Origin: Pandoraea oxalativorans
GTDB lineage: Bacteria; Pseudomonadota; Gammaproteobacteria; Burkholderiales; Burkholderiaceae
DNA length: 64,000 nt
Direction: 5' to 3'
Assembly (NCBI RefSeq): GCF_000972785.3
Contig: NZ_CP011253.3
Location: 4,340,001-4,404,000 of the forward strand
The translations under genes were made by a program, and so were the position numbers. The notes under the pieces are model-generated. The model worked only from the letters and a program-made list of their open reading frames with translations. It did not search any database and was not told the DNA's origin. Positions 29,603-37,747 of this stretch are shown here, in pieces. Positions within the stretch are counted from its first letter, which is position 1. The number at the start of each line of letters is the position of its first letter.

Positions 29603-30472
29603 ATGTCAGCCACGCCAGCACACATCGAAGCCTTTTTCGACATGGTCACCTCCACGGTGACTTACGTCGTATTCGATGCGCCCGGCGGTCGCGCGGCGAT
29701 CATCGACCCGGTGCTCGATTACGACCCGAAGGCCGGTCGCACGCACACCGGTTCGGCCGAGCGCGTGCTCCACTTCGTCGCTGCGCAGAAGCTGACGGTG
29801 GACTGGATTCTCGAGACGCATGCGCACGCCGACCACCTGTCATCGGCCCGCTGGCTCAAGGAGCGTGTGGGCGGACGAATCGCCATCGGCGCGCACATCC
29901 GCGACGTGCAGCACGTCTTCAAGAAGCTGTTCCATCTGGGCGCAGACGTGCCGCCCGACGGCTCGCAATTCGACCATCTGTTCGAAGATGGAGAGACGTT
30001 CGCCATCGGCGCATTGCAGGCCGAGGCGATGTTCGTACCGGGCCACACGCCAGCGGACATGGCGTACCGGGTGGGCAATGCCGTCTTCGTGGGCGACACC
30101 CTGTTCATGCCCGACGTGGGCACCGCACGATGCGACTTCCCCGGCGGCAACGCGCACACGTTGTTCCGCTCGATCCGACGCCTGCTGACCCTGCCCGAAT
30201 CGACGCGTCTTTACGTGTGTCACGACTATCCACCGGCTGGGCGCACGGCGCATTGGCAGACGACCGTGGGCGAGCAACGGCGCGCGAACATCCATGTGCA
30301 CGAGGGCATCGACGAGGACGCCTTCGTCGCGATGCGCGAAGCGCGCGACCGCACGCTCGACATGCCGACGCTGATCCTGCCCGCCGTGCAGGTGAACATC
30401 CGCGCAGGCGACATGCCCGCGCCGGAGGCGAACGGCACGCGCTATCTGAAGATTCCGCTCAACGCGCTGTAA
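29603..30472 (+). CDS. ETHE1/Blh-type persulfide dioxygenase (metallo-beta-lactamase fold)
   Basis: A 289-residue metallo-beta-lactamase-fold protein. The iron-binding THAHADHLSS motif is at residues 72-81, the following His in VPGHTPADMAY, the Asp in VFVGDTLFMPDVGTARCDF, and the last His in YVCHDYPP, which is the arrangement of persulfide dioxygenases (glutathione persulfide to sulfite). In the BigR operons of other proteobacteria this gene is called blh. CAGGAG precedes the ATG. No rhodanese domain is fused. Its stop overlaps the end of the convergent LysR gene by 14 bp. Confidence 0.92.
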   Translation: MSATPAHIEAFFDMVTSTVTYVVFDAPGGRAAIIDPVLDYDPKAGRTHTGSAERVLHFVAAQKLTVDWILETHAHADHLSSARWLKERVGGRIAIGAHIRDVQHVFKKLFHLGADVPPDGSQFDHLFEDGETFAIGALQAEAMFVPGHTPADMAYRVGNAVFVGDTLFMPDVGTARCDFPGGNAHTLFRSIRRLLTLPESTRLYVCHDYPPAGRTAHWQTTVGEQRRANIHVHEGIDEDAFVAMREARDRTLDMPTLILPAVQVNIRAGDMPAPEANGTRYLKIPLNAL

Positions 30473-31412
30473 CCGACATAGCCGACATAGCCGATGTAGC
30501 CGAAGGCAGCGACGCAGACGTCGTCAGATGTTCGGCCAGCGCGTCGCGGGCCTGCGTCACCCACTCGGGCTCACCCCGGCGCGCTGGTAGCAGATGAAAC
30601 TCGGCTTCCGGCAGCGGCGGCAAGCGCCGCCCCGGCATCAGCTTGTCGACACGCGCGAGCGATGGGCCCGCCGCCGACGTATTCAGACACGCCACGCCCA
30701 ACCCCGCACTCAGCGCCAACTGCAAGCCCGCCACCCCCGACGCCACATGCGCGATCGTGTACGGCACCTGCTGCTCGTCGAGCCATTGCGTCGTGAAGCG
30801 ATGCAACGCGCACGTGTCGGGCAGCACCAGCAGCGGTAGCGGCGCATCCGCGTCCAGCGTGAAATCCGAAGACGCCACCCAGTCGAGCGGCTCGCGTCCG
30901 AGCGCACGGGTGCCTGCGACGGCATCGCGCCCCAGCGACTTGCCAAGAATGCGCATCGACAAGCCGATATCGAAGTCACCCGCGTCGTAACCGCTCTCGA
31001 TTACGCCGCTTTTCAGAATCGTCACGTGGATGCGCAACGACGGATACGCCACGCCGAGATGCCGGAGCATGCGCGCCACATCGCCAGGACGGAAGTAGTC
31101 GGTGATCGCTAGCCGCAACTCTCCCGAGAGCGAAAAACCACGCACGTCATGCCAGGCGCTTTCCGACTGCGCGAGCAGAAGCCTCGCGTGCCCGAGCAGC
31201 CGCTCGCCGGCCGGCGTCGTCGCCACGCCCTGCTTGCCGCGCGTGAACAACGTCACGCCGATACGCTCTTCGAGCTTGCGCATCTGCTCACTGACCGAGG
31301 ATTGCGACAGAAACACGCGGGGTGCTGCAGCCGACAGACTGCCCGCCTCGGCAACGGCCACAAAGGTACGCAACTGGTCAAAATCGAATCCGGGAGCCAT
31401 GACCTCATCCAT
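30459..31412 (-). CDS. LysR-family transcriptional regulator
   Basis: A 317-residue LysR regulator. The N-terminal helix-turn-helix is FDFDQLRTFVAVAEAGSL, SAAAPRVFLSQSSVSEQMRKLEERIG. The substrate-binding domain follows from about residue 90. Two in-frame ATG codons (31412 and 31400) are possible; GAGG lies just upstream of the second. It is divergent from the tautomerase-family gene, 110 bp away, and is its likely regulator. The last 15 residues are low-complexity (Ala/Ser/Met), encoded by the 9-bp repeats. Confidence 0.9.
   Translation of the reverse strand: MDEVMAPGFDFDQLRTFVAVAEAGSLSAAAPRVFLSQSSVSEQMRKLEERIGVTLFTRGKQGVATTPAGERLLGHARLLLAQSESAWHDVRGFSLSGELRLAITDYFRPGDVARMLRHLGVAYPSLRIHVTILKSGVIESGYDAGDFDIGLSMRILGKSLGRDAVAGTRALGREPLDWVASSDFTLDADAPLPLLVLPDTCALHRFTTQWLDEQQVPYTIAHVASGVAGLQLALSAGLGVACLNTSAAGPSLARVDKLMPGRRLPPLPEAEFHLLPARRGEPEWVTQARDALAEHLTTSASLPSATSAMSAMSVTAR
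30473..30499. repeat. 9-bp tandem repeat, three copies, at the convergent gene end
   Basis: CCGACATAG at 30473-30481 and 30482-30490, and CCGATGTAG at 30491-30499. The block lies directly after the dioxygenase stop and inside the 3' end of the LysR gene, where it encodes the Ser-Ala-Met-type tail. Confidence 0.85.
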
Positions 31413-31522
31413 TTGAGAAACCGATGGATGAAATCGTACATTCCCGCTTTTCCGATGTCAAATATCTCCCTAGACTGAAGTCGTTGTCACTGCACCGACT
31501 CTCACTCTCAAGGAGCTTCACC

Positions 31523-31924
31523 ATGCCGCACATCGTCCTCCAACTCTCCGGCACACCCGACGACACGCTCTCGCGCAATGCCGTTCGCATCGTCTCGCAA
31601 CTGACTGTCGACATCTTGCACAAGGCACCGGAAGTCATCGCCGTGAGCGTCGATTACATTCCGCACGAACGTTGGTTCATCGGCGGCACGCCACTTTCGG
31701 AGCAAGGCAAGAACGCTTTCCATCTGGATATCAGCGTGACGGACGAAACGAATACGAAAGCCGAAAAGGCGCGGTTCATTGCACAGGTATTCGAATCGCT
31801 GTCCGGCTTGCTTGGCAACGTGCACGAATGCTCGTACATCCAGGTGATCGACGCGCGTGCTGCGGCGTATGGCTATGGCGGTCGCACGCAGGAGTACCGG
31901 CATCAGCGTGCGCCGTCGTTGTGA
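31523..31924 (+). CDS. Tautomerase superfamily protein
   Basis: A 133-residue protein that begins MPHIVLQLSG, placing Pro2 as the likely catalytic base of the 4-oxalocrotonate tautomerase/MIF superfamily. AAGGAG lies 8 nt upstream, which decides this start over the longer frame from 31424. Conserved features: TVDILHKAPEVIAVSVDYIP and the Trp-containing HERWFIGG. It is about twice the length of classical 4-OT monomers and resembles longer tautomerases found in proteobacteria. Substrate unknown. The divergent LysR gene probably controls it. Confidence 0.85.
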   Translation: MPHIVLQLSGTPDDTLSRNAVRIVSQLTVDILHKAPEVIAVSVDYIPHERWFIGGTPLSEQGKNAFHLDISVTDETNTKAEKARFIAQVFESLSGLLGNVHECSYIQVIDARAAAYGYGGRTQEYRHQRAPSL

Positions 31925-32120
31925 GTATTCGCTGACACAGTTGACCAGGCGTCGACCGAAAGCCGAACGATGGCCAACGTCGCCGAAGTGAATGTTTACG
32001 CGGCTTTTCGCGGGATGGATCGAAACAATTTCAACATTTTCTTACGACTATTAGCTTCGTAACCGACGCGCCCCCTCGTACGATGAAGGCGTACTCAAAC
32101 TTCGCTACAAGGGGGCGAAA

Positions 32121-32507
32121 ATGAAAAAACTGACGCTGACCATCGCACTCGTTACTGCCACGCTAGGCGGCTTTGCCATCGCACCGGCGCACGCCCAGGT
32201 GGGCGTGTCCATCAGCATCGGCGCACCGCCGCCGCCGCGTTATGAACCGGTGCCGCCGCCGCGTGCGGGCTACGTCTGGGCCCCGGGCTTCTGGGACTGG
32301 GACGGCCATCGTCACGACTGGCGCGCCGGTCACTGGGAGCGTGCCCGTCCGGGTTACGCCTACCGTGCACCGGCCTGGCATCAGGGCCCGCATGGCTGGG
32401 AACTGAACCGTGGCGGATGGGATCATGGCGGCCCGGACCGTCATGACAATCGCGGCCACGGCGACCATGGCGACCACGATCACGATCATGACCGCTATCA
32501 CGGGTAA
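32121..32507 (+). CDS. YXWGXW-repeat secreted protein with His/Asp tail
   Basis: A 128-residue exported protein. Residues 1-25 are a signal peptide ending AHA. A Pro-rich stretch leads to GYVWAPGFWDWDGHRHDW and GHWERARPGYAYRAPAWHQG, two copies of the YXWGXW-type motif. The C-terminal 35 residues are almost only His, Asp and Gly, a possible metal-binding tail. Function of the family is not known. GGGGG precedes the ATG and a strong terminator follows, so it is a single-gene unit. Confidence 0.85.
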   Translation: MKKLTLTIALVTATLGGFAIAPAHAQVGVSISIGAPPPPRYEPVPPPRAGYVWAPGFWDWDGHRHDWRAGHWERARPGYAYRAPAWHQGPHGWELNRGGWDHGGPDRHDNRGHGDHGDHDHDHDRYHG

Positions 32508-32534
32508 TCGTTGCTGATTCGAGACGTGGCATCG

Positions 32535-32564
32535 AAACGCCGGCGCTTATAAGCGCCGGCGTTT
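32535..32564 (+). terminator. Intrinsic terminator (30-bp perfect palindrome)
   Basis: AAACGCCGGCGCTTA and its exact complement form a palindrome centred at 32549/32550, ending in TTTT at 32562-32565. It lies 28 bp after the stop of the YXWGXW gene. Confidence 0.9.
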
Positions 32565-32743
32565 TGCTAAGAAAAATCGGTTGGTTGGGCGTGAGCACGT
32601 GCGCCGTTATCGTAGGCATCCGCTCGCTGCTACCCGCAGCGAGGTCTCAGTCGTTCTCTGTCCATCGGCGCTTATCGCATCACCCACGCGCGAACGACTT
32701 AGGGACACACAACGGATCGTTGATCATCGGAGCCCAACAGGCC

Positions 32744-33589
32744 ATGCAAAATAATATTCGCCAACCACGCACACGTCTTGTCGTTTCCTCCATCGCTGCG
32801 GCACTGCTGTCCATCGCCGCCCTCGCACCACTCGCCGCGCACGCCGACAAGCTCGACGACATCAAGAAGGCAGGCGTGCTGCGCGTCGCAACGTTCGACA
32901 GCAATCCTCCGTTCGGCTACGTCGATGCGAAGTCGCACAAGATTGTCGGCCTCGACGTCGATTACGCGAAGGCACTCGCCGACAAGCTCGGCGTGAAACT
33001 CGAACTGCAACCGACGAACCCGGCCAACCGGATTCCGTTCCTCACGTCGAAGAAGGTCGATCTCGTACTGGCCAACTTCACGATCACGGACGAGCGCGCC
33101 AAGCAGGTCGATTTCAGCATTCCCTATTTCTCCTCGGGCCAGCAGTTCCTCGCGAAAAAAGGCACGTTGTCGTCGCCGGATCAGTTGAGTGCGCTGCGCA
33201 TCGGTGCAGACAAGGGCACGACAAACGAAATTACGCTTCGTGAGAAATTCCCGAAAGCGACCATCGTCGCGTTCGACGACACACCGTTCGCTTTCGCCGC
33301 GCTGCGCACGGGCACTGTGCAGGCCATCACGCAGGACGGGCCGAAGCTCGTCGGCCTGCTCGCCAATGTGCCGGACAAGCAGAACTACGAGATCCCTGCC
33401 TTCACGATTTCAAACGACTACATGGGCGTGGGCGTACCGAAGGGCGAGGCGCGGCTGACGACGTTCGTGAACGACACGCTGCGCGATCTGGAAAAGGACG
33501 GCACCGCCGCCAACATCTACGACCGCTGGTTCGGTCCGAAGTCGGCCCAGCCGTTGCCGCGTCTGTTCAAGATCGGCGACAAGGCGTGA
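32744..33589 (+). CDS. Polar amino-acid ABC transporter substrate-binding protein
   Basis: A 281-residue periplasmic binding protein of SBP family 3. The ATG at 32744 (MQNNIRQPRTRLVV) gives a signal peptide that ends around AHA at about residue 34; GGAG lies upstream. The mature part starts DKLDDIKKAGVLRVATFDSNPPFGYVD, the family signature. VDLVLANFTITDERAKQVDFS is also typical. The ligand is probably an acidic or polar amino acid (GltI-like), but the specificity cannot be read. It overlaps the next gene as GTGA. Confidence 0.93.
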   Translation: MQNNIRQPRTRLVVSSIAAALLSIAALAPLAAHADKLDDIKKAGVLRVATFDSNPPFGYVDAKSHKIVGLDVDYAKALADKLGVKLELQPTNPANRIPFLTSKKVDLVLANFTITDERAKQVDFSIPYFSSGQQFLAKKGTLSSPDQLSALRIGADKGTTNEITLREKFPKATIVAFDDTPFAFAALRTGTVQAITQDGPKLVGLLANVPDKQNYEIPAFTISNDYMGVGVPKGEARLTTFVNDTLRDLEKDGTAANIYDRWFGPKSAQPLPRLFKIGDKA

Positions 33590-34308
33590 CCGACTGGCTC
33601 GCTCCGAAGTATCTCGACTGGCTGTTCACGGGCTTCGGCGTCACCGTCGCACTGGCTCTCGCGGCCAGCGCCACGGCGACGCTGCTCGGCTTCGGGCTGG
33701 CCGTGGCGCGCAACTCGCACAGCGCGTTGTTCGCCCGCCCCGCGACCGCGTACGTTGCGCTCATGCGCAACACACCGCTGCTCGTCCAGCTCTTCTTCTG
33801 GTACTTCGGCGTCGCAGCGCTGCTGCCTGCGAGTGCCGTGCAATGGCTCTCGCAGGCACATGTCTGGCATGTCGTGCTGTTCGACATTCGCTGGCCCACG
33901 CTGGAGACGCTCGCCGGTTTCATCGGCCTCACGCTTTACACAACGGCGTTCATCGGCGAAGAGATTCGCGCGGGCTTGCGAGGCGTGCCTGCCGGACAAA
34001 CGCACGCAGCCGCCGCGCTCGGCCTGAGCCGCTTCGCGATCTTCCGTCATGTCGTGCTGCCGCAGGCGGTGCGCATCGCGATGCCACCGTTGTTCGGGCA
34101 ATACATGAACGTGGTGAAGAACTCGTCGCTGACGATGGCGATCGGCCTCGCGGAACTCTCGTATGCCTCACGTCAGGTCGAGACGGAAACGTTCAAGACG
34201 TTTCAGGCGTTCGGCATCGCCACGCTGCTTTACGTCGGTGCGATTGCGCTGATCGAAGCCGTCAGCATGGTCACGACACATCGTCACGCCACCGCCCCTT
34301 CGCGTTGA
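33586..34308 (+). CDS. Amino-acid ABC transporter permease (GltJ-like)
   Basis: A 240-residue permease of the HisM/GltJ family with five hydrophobic segments. It starts at a GTG that overlaps the stop of the binding-protein gene. YVALMRNTPLLVQLFFWYFG and the EAA loop (RAGLRGVPAGQTHAAAALGL then FRHVVLPQAVRIAMPPL) are the signatures of polar amino-acid permeases. It pairs with the permease at 34394 to form the membrane channel. The 9-bp repeat block starts at its stop codon. Confidence 0.93.
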   Translation: MTDWLAPKYLDWLFTGFGVTVALALAASATATLLGFGLAVARNSHSALFARPATAYVALMRNTPLLVQLFFWYFGVAALLPASAVQWLSQAHVWHVVLFDIRWPTLETLAGFIGLTLYTTAFIGEEIRAGLRGVPAGQTHAAAALGLSRFAIFRHVVLPQAVRIAMPPLFGQYMNVVKNSSLTMAIGLAELSYASRQVETETFKTFQAFGIATLLYVGAIALIEAVSMVTTHRHATAPSR

Positions 34309-34369
34309 TCTCGCCGATCTCGCCGATCTCGCCGATCTCGCCGATCTCACCGATCCCACCGCGCCCGAC
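34307..34369. repeat. 9-bp tandem repeat, five perfect plus two degenerate copies
   Basis: GATCTCGCC is repeated at 34307, 34316, 34325, 34334 and 34343; GATCTCACC (34352) and GATCCCACC (34361) follow. The first copy overlaps the stop of the first permease gene, and the block fills most of the 85-bp gap between the two permease genes. Confidence 0.95.
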
Positions 34370-34393
34370 GCCAGCGATCTCCCGGAAGTCCTC

Positions 34394-35275
34394 ATGAATT
34401 TCTCCGCCGTCTTCGACAACCTGCCCTACCTGCTCTGGGGGGACTTTCCCGACGGTCCGCTCTCCGGCGCCGCGCTCACGCTGGTGCTCGCCACAGTGAG
34501 CGCAGTGGCGTCCGGTGTCCTGGGTCTGGCGGGCGGCATTGCCCTTGCGATGCTCGGCGGCCCGGCGCGCTGGGCGCTGACGTTCGTGATCGGTTTTTTT
34601 CGCGCCATTCCGGTGCTGATGCTGATCTTCTGGACGTACTTTCTGCTGCCGATTCTGTTCGGCGTCGACGTGCCCGGGCTCGCCACGGTAGCGTGCGCGC
34701 TCGCGCTGATCGGCGGCGCGTATCTCTCGCACACGGTCTACGCGGGGATTCGCGGCGTGGGCACGGCGCAATGGCAGGCCGGTATGTCGCTCGGCCTCAC
34801 GCGCGTGCAGACATTGCGCCACGTCGTGCTGCCGCAGGCCCTGCGCATCATGACGCCGTCGTTCGTCAATCAGTGGATTTCGCTGGTGAAAGACACATCG
34901 CTCGCGTACATCGTCGGCGTGGCGGAGTTGTCGTTCGTCGCTACACAGGTCAACAGTCGGCTCATGGTCTACCCGGCGGAGGTGTTCGCGTTCGTGGCGC
35001 TGATCTACTTCGTGATGTGCACTGCGCTCGACTGGCTTTGCACGACGCTGCTGGGCAACCCCCTGCAACCGCGAGCAAGCGATCCGGCACACGCAAAAGC
35101 AAAACCCCGGCGAGGCTGGCAGCGCATCGTATCGATACGTGTGCCAACCCTGCCGGGGCTTGCAAGACTCACTCGACGGCTAAGCCGTCTGGCGCATCGC
35201 GATCGACGTCGCGCCCCGGAACAACTGCCGGAGCATCGACGTCGGGTCGACTTCAGTCGCGATTGGCCTGGATGA
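34394..35275 (+). CDS. Amino-acid ABC transporter permease (GltK-like) with unusual C-terminal extension
   Basis: A 293-residue permease; GGAAG precedes the ATG. Membrane part: residues about 15-225 with RAIPVLMLIFWTYFLLPI and the EAA loop (TVYAGIRGVGTAQWQAGMSL then LRHVVLPQALRIMTPS). Family proteins end soon after the last TM; here the frame goes on for about 60 residues of Arg-rich, non-membrane sequence (QRIVSIRVPTLPGLARLTRR and on) that is translated through the terminator stem of the convergent maeB gene and overlaps maeB by 23 bp. A lost stop or frameshift near residue 230 is likely. No ABC ATPase gene follows, so the importer needs one from elsewhere. Confidence 0.85.
   Translation: MNFSAVFDNLPYLLWGDFPDGPLSGAALTLVLATVSAVASGVLGLAGGIALAMLGGPARWALTFVIGFFRAIPVLMLIFWTYFLLPILFGVDVPGLATVACALALIGGAYLSHTVYAGIRGVGTAQWQAGMSLGLTRVQTLRHVVLPQALRIMTPSFVNQWISLVKDTSLAYIVGVAELSFVATQVNSRLMVYPAEVFAFVALIYFVMCTALDWLCTTLLGNPLQPRASDPAHAKAKPRRGWQRIVSIRVPTLPGLARLTRRLSRLAHRDRRRAPEQLPEHRRRVDFSRDWPG
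35101..35161 (-). terminator. Intrinsic terminator of maeB, inside the permease frame
   Basis: Read on the minus strand: AGCCCCGGC...GGTTGGCA, a 17-nt loop region, TGCCAGCC...GCCGGGGTTTT. The long stem with a T-run lies about 90 bp downstream of the maeB stop. On the plus strand the same bases are coding for the permease extension. Confidence 0.85.
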
Positions 35276-37541
35276 CGGTCAGGGCCGTCATGTTGATGAT
35301 GCGTCGCACGGTCGAGCTGGACGTCAGCACGTTGACCGGTGCGCCCACGCCCAACAGGAACGGGCCGACGGCGACGTTGCTGCCCGCGCCCGTCTTCAGC
35401 AAGTTGTAGGCGATATTGCCGGAGTCGACGTTCGGGCACACCAGCAGATTGGCGGCCCCCTTCAGACGCGAATGCGGCAGGATACGGCTGCGCAGACCTT
35501 CGTCGAGCGCGCAGTCGCCGTGCATTTCGCCGTCGATCTCCAGATCCGGCGCTTGCGTAGTCACCATCTCCAGCACACGGCGCATCTTCGTGCCCGACGC
35601 CGCACTGCCCGAGCCGAAGTTCGAGCGCGAGAGCAGCGCGACCTTCGGGTTGAGGTTCAGACGCGTCATCTGCTTCGCCGCCGCCAGTGTGAACTCGGTG
35701 ATCTGTTCGGCCGTCGGATCGTCGTTCACGTGCGTGTCGACCAGTGCCACCGTGCGCTTGTCGAGCAGCAGGATGTTCATCGCGGCGTAGGTGTTCGCGC
35801 CCGGCTGCTTGCCGATGACTTCATCGACGAAGCGCAGGTGGTCGTGATACGCACCGACCGTGCCGCAGATCATGCCATCGGCGTCGCCCAGACGCACCAT
35901 CATCGCGCCGATCAGCGTGAGACGGCGGCGCATCTCGACACGCGCCATTTCCTTGGTGATGCCGTCGCGACAACGCAGCTCCCAGTAGCTGGTCCAGTAC
36001 TGGTGGAAACGCTCGTCGTAGTACGGGTTGGTGACTTCGACGTCTTCGCCCAGACGCAGACGCAGACCGAACTTCTCGATGCGAGCGAGCAGCACTTCCG
36101 GACGACCGACCAGAATCGGGCGCGCCAGCTTCTCGTCGACGATCACCTGCACGGCGCGCAGCACGCGCTCCTCTTCCCCTTCGGCGAACACGATGCGCGA
36201 CTTGCCGCCGTCACGCACGAGTTGCTTCGCGGCCGAGAAGATCGGCTTCATGAACGCGCCCGAGTGGTACACGAACTGCTGCAACTGGTCGGCGTAGGCG
36301 TCGAAGTCGGTGATCGGACGCGTGGCCACGCCGTCTTCCATCGCCGCGCGCGCCACGGCCGGCGCGATGCGCACGATCAGACGCGAGTCGAACGGCTTCG
36401 GAATCAGGTATTCCGGCCCGAACGACAGGTCGTACGCGCCGTAGGCATTGGCGACGGAGTCGTTCAGTTCCTCCTGCGCCAGACCGGCAATCGCGTGCAC
36501 GGCGGCGATTTCCATGTTGCGCGTGATGGTGGTGGCACCCACGTCGAGCGCACCGCGGAAGATGTACGGGAAGCACAGCACGTTGTTGACCTGGTTCGGG
36601 AAGTCCGAACGGCCGGTCGCGAGCACCACGTCTTCACGGGCGGCACGGGCGTCTTCCGGGAAGATTTCCGGGGTCGGGTTGGCCAGCGCCAGAATCAGCG
36701 GACGGGCGGCCATGTTCTTGAGCATTTCCGGCTTGAGCACGCCACCGGCGGACAGGCCGAGGAAGACGTCGGCGCCGTCGATCACTTCGGCGAGCGTGCG
36801 CTTGTCGGTCTTCTGGGCGAAACGCGCCTTGTCCGGGTCCATGCCGACCGTACGGCCTTCGAACACCACGCCGTCGATATCCGTCGCCCAGATGTTCTCC
36901 AGAGGCAGGCCGAGGTCGATCATGAGGTCCAGACAGGCGAGGGCTGCGGCACCCGCGCCCGAGGTCACGACCTTCACTTCGCGGATGTCCTTGCCCACGA
37001 CCTTCAGGCCGTTGATGAACGCGGCGCTCACGGTGATGGCGGTGCCGTGCTGGTCATCGTGGAAGACGGGGATCTTCATGCGCTCGCGCAGCTTGCGCTC
37101 GACCGTGAAGCACTCCGGGGCCTTGATGTCTTCGAGGTTGATGCCGCCGAACGTGGCTTCGAGGCTGGCGATGATGTCGACCAGCTTGTCGGGGTCGCTC
37201 TCGGTCACTTCGATGTCGAACACATCGATGCCAGCGAATTTCTTGAAGAGGACGGCCTTGCCTTCCATGACCGGCTTGGAGGCGAGCGCGCCGATGTTGC
37301 CCAGACCGAGCACGGCGGAGCCGTTGGTGATCACGCCCACGAGGTTGCCACGGCCGGTGTACTTGAACGATGCCGAGGGGTCGGCCGCGATTTCCTGACA
37401 CGGAATAGCGACGCCCGGGGTGTAGGCGAGCGCCAGATCGCGCTGGGTGACGAGCGGCTTGCTGGCCGTCACGGAGATCTTGCCCGGGGTCGGGAACTGG
37501 TGATACTCCAGGGCGGCCTGGTGATCGTTGCTGTTGCTCAT
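35253..37541 (-). CDS. maeB: NADP-dependent malic enzyme with phosphotransacetylase-like C-terminal domain
   Basis: A 762-residue fusion: malic enzyme (about 1-430) converting malate to pyruvate plus CO2, and a PTA-like domain (about 440-762). Seen: ALAYTPGVAIPCQEIA, FHDDQHGTAITVSAAFINGL (metal and substrate site), TSGAGAAALACLDLM (NADP-binding), then VFAEGEEERVLRAVQVI and ARPILVGRP of the PTA part and the late LLCRS-like LLSRSNFGSGSA. The PTA-like domain in this family is regulatory (acetyl-CoA sensing) rather than catalytic. The length matches E. coli MaeB (759). Transcribed alone, terminated by the stem at 35101-35161; divergent from a LysR gene. Confidence 0.96.
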   Translation of the reverse strand: MSNSNDHQAALEYHQFPTPGKISVTASKPLVTQRDLALAYTPGVAIPCQEIAADPSASFKYTGRGNLVGVITNGSAVLGLGNIGALASKPVMEGKAVLFKKFAGIDVFDIEVTESDPDKLVDIIASLEATFGGINLEDIKAPECFTVERKLRERMKIPVFHDDQHGTAITVSAAFINGLKVVGKDIREVKVVTSGAGAAALACLDLMIDLGLPLENIWATDIDGVVFEGRTVGMDPDKARFAQKTDKRTLAEVIDGADVFLGLSAGGVLKPEMLKNMAARPLILALANPTPEIFPEDARAAREDVVLATGRSDFPNQVNNVLCFPYIFRGALDVGATTITRNMEIAAVHAIAGLAQEELNDSVANAYGAYDLSFGPEYLIPKPFDSRLIVRIAPAVARAAMEDGVATRPITDFDAYADQLQQFVYHSGAFMKPIFSAAKQLVRDGGKSRIVFAEGEEERVLRAVQVIVDEKLARPILVGRPEVLLARIEKFGLRLRLGEDVEVTNPYYDERFHQYWTSYWELRCRDGITKEMARVEMRRRLTLIGAMMVRLGDADGMICGTVGAYHDHLRFVDEVIGKQPGANTYAAMNILLLDKRTVALVDTHVNDDPTAEQITEFTLAAAKQMTRLNLNPKVALLSRSNFGSGSAASGTKMRRVLEMVTTQAPDLEIDGEMHGDCALDEGLRSRILPHSRLKGAANLLVCPNVDSGNIAYNLLKTGAGSNVAVGPFLLGVGAPVNVLTSSSTVRRIINMTALTVIQANRD

Positions 37542-37712
37542 GGCAATGTCGTCCTCGTAGGTTCTCTGAACTTGTGTCTCGCTCTGTTTTGCGCGGCGAA
37601 CCGTTCTGATGACGGCTGTCGACCTTGGCGCGTACAGGTGAGGCCATTCTAGGGAGACGCCAGCGGGCGACGATTCTGAATTACTATGGGGGCATCATAT
37701 TTTCGATATAAG

Positions 37713-37727
37713 CCCCGAACATCGGGG
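37713..37727. promoter_or_regulatory. Small inverted repeat in the maeB / LysR divergent gap
   Basis: CCCCG and CGGGG flank AACAT at 37713-37727, 20 bp before the LysR start. A second pair, GGGGC at 37689-37693 and GCCCC at 37712-37716, shares its right arm, so two alternative stems or operator halves exist in the 206-bp gap. Confidence 0.4.
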
Positions 37728-37747
37728 GTTTCAGGGGTTCAGGACAG

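Noticed and set aside
35472..37652. 726-codon open frame on the plus strand
   Set aside because: Antisense to maeB, which has clear family motifs; no recognisable protein in the opposite frame.
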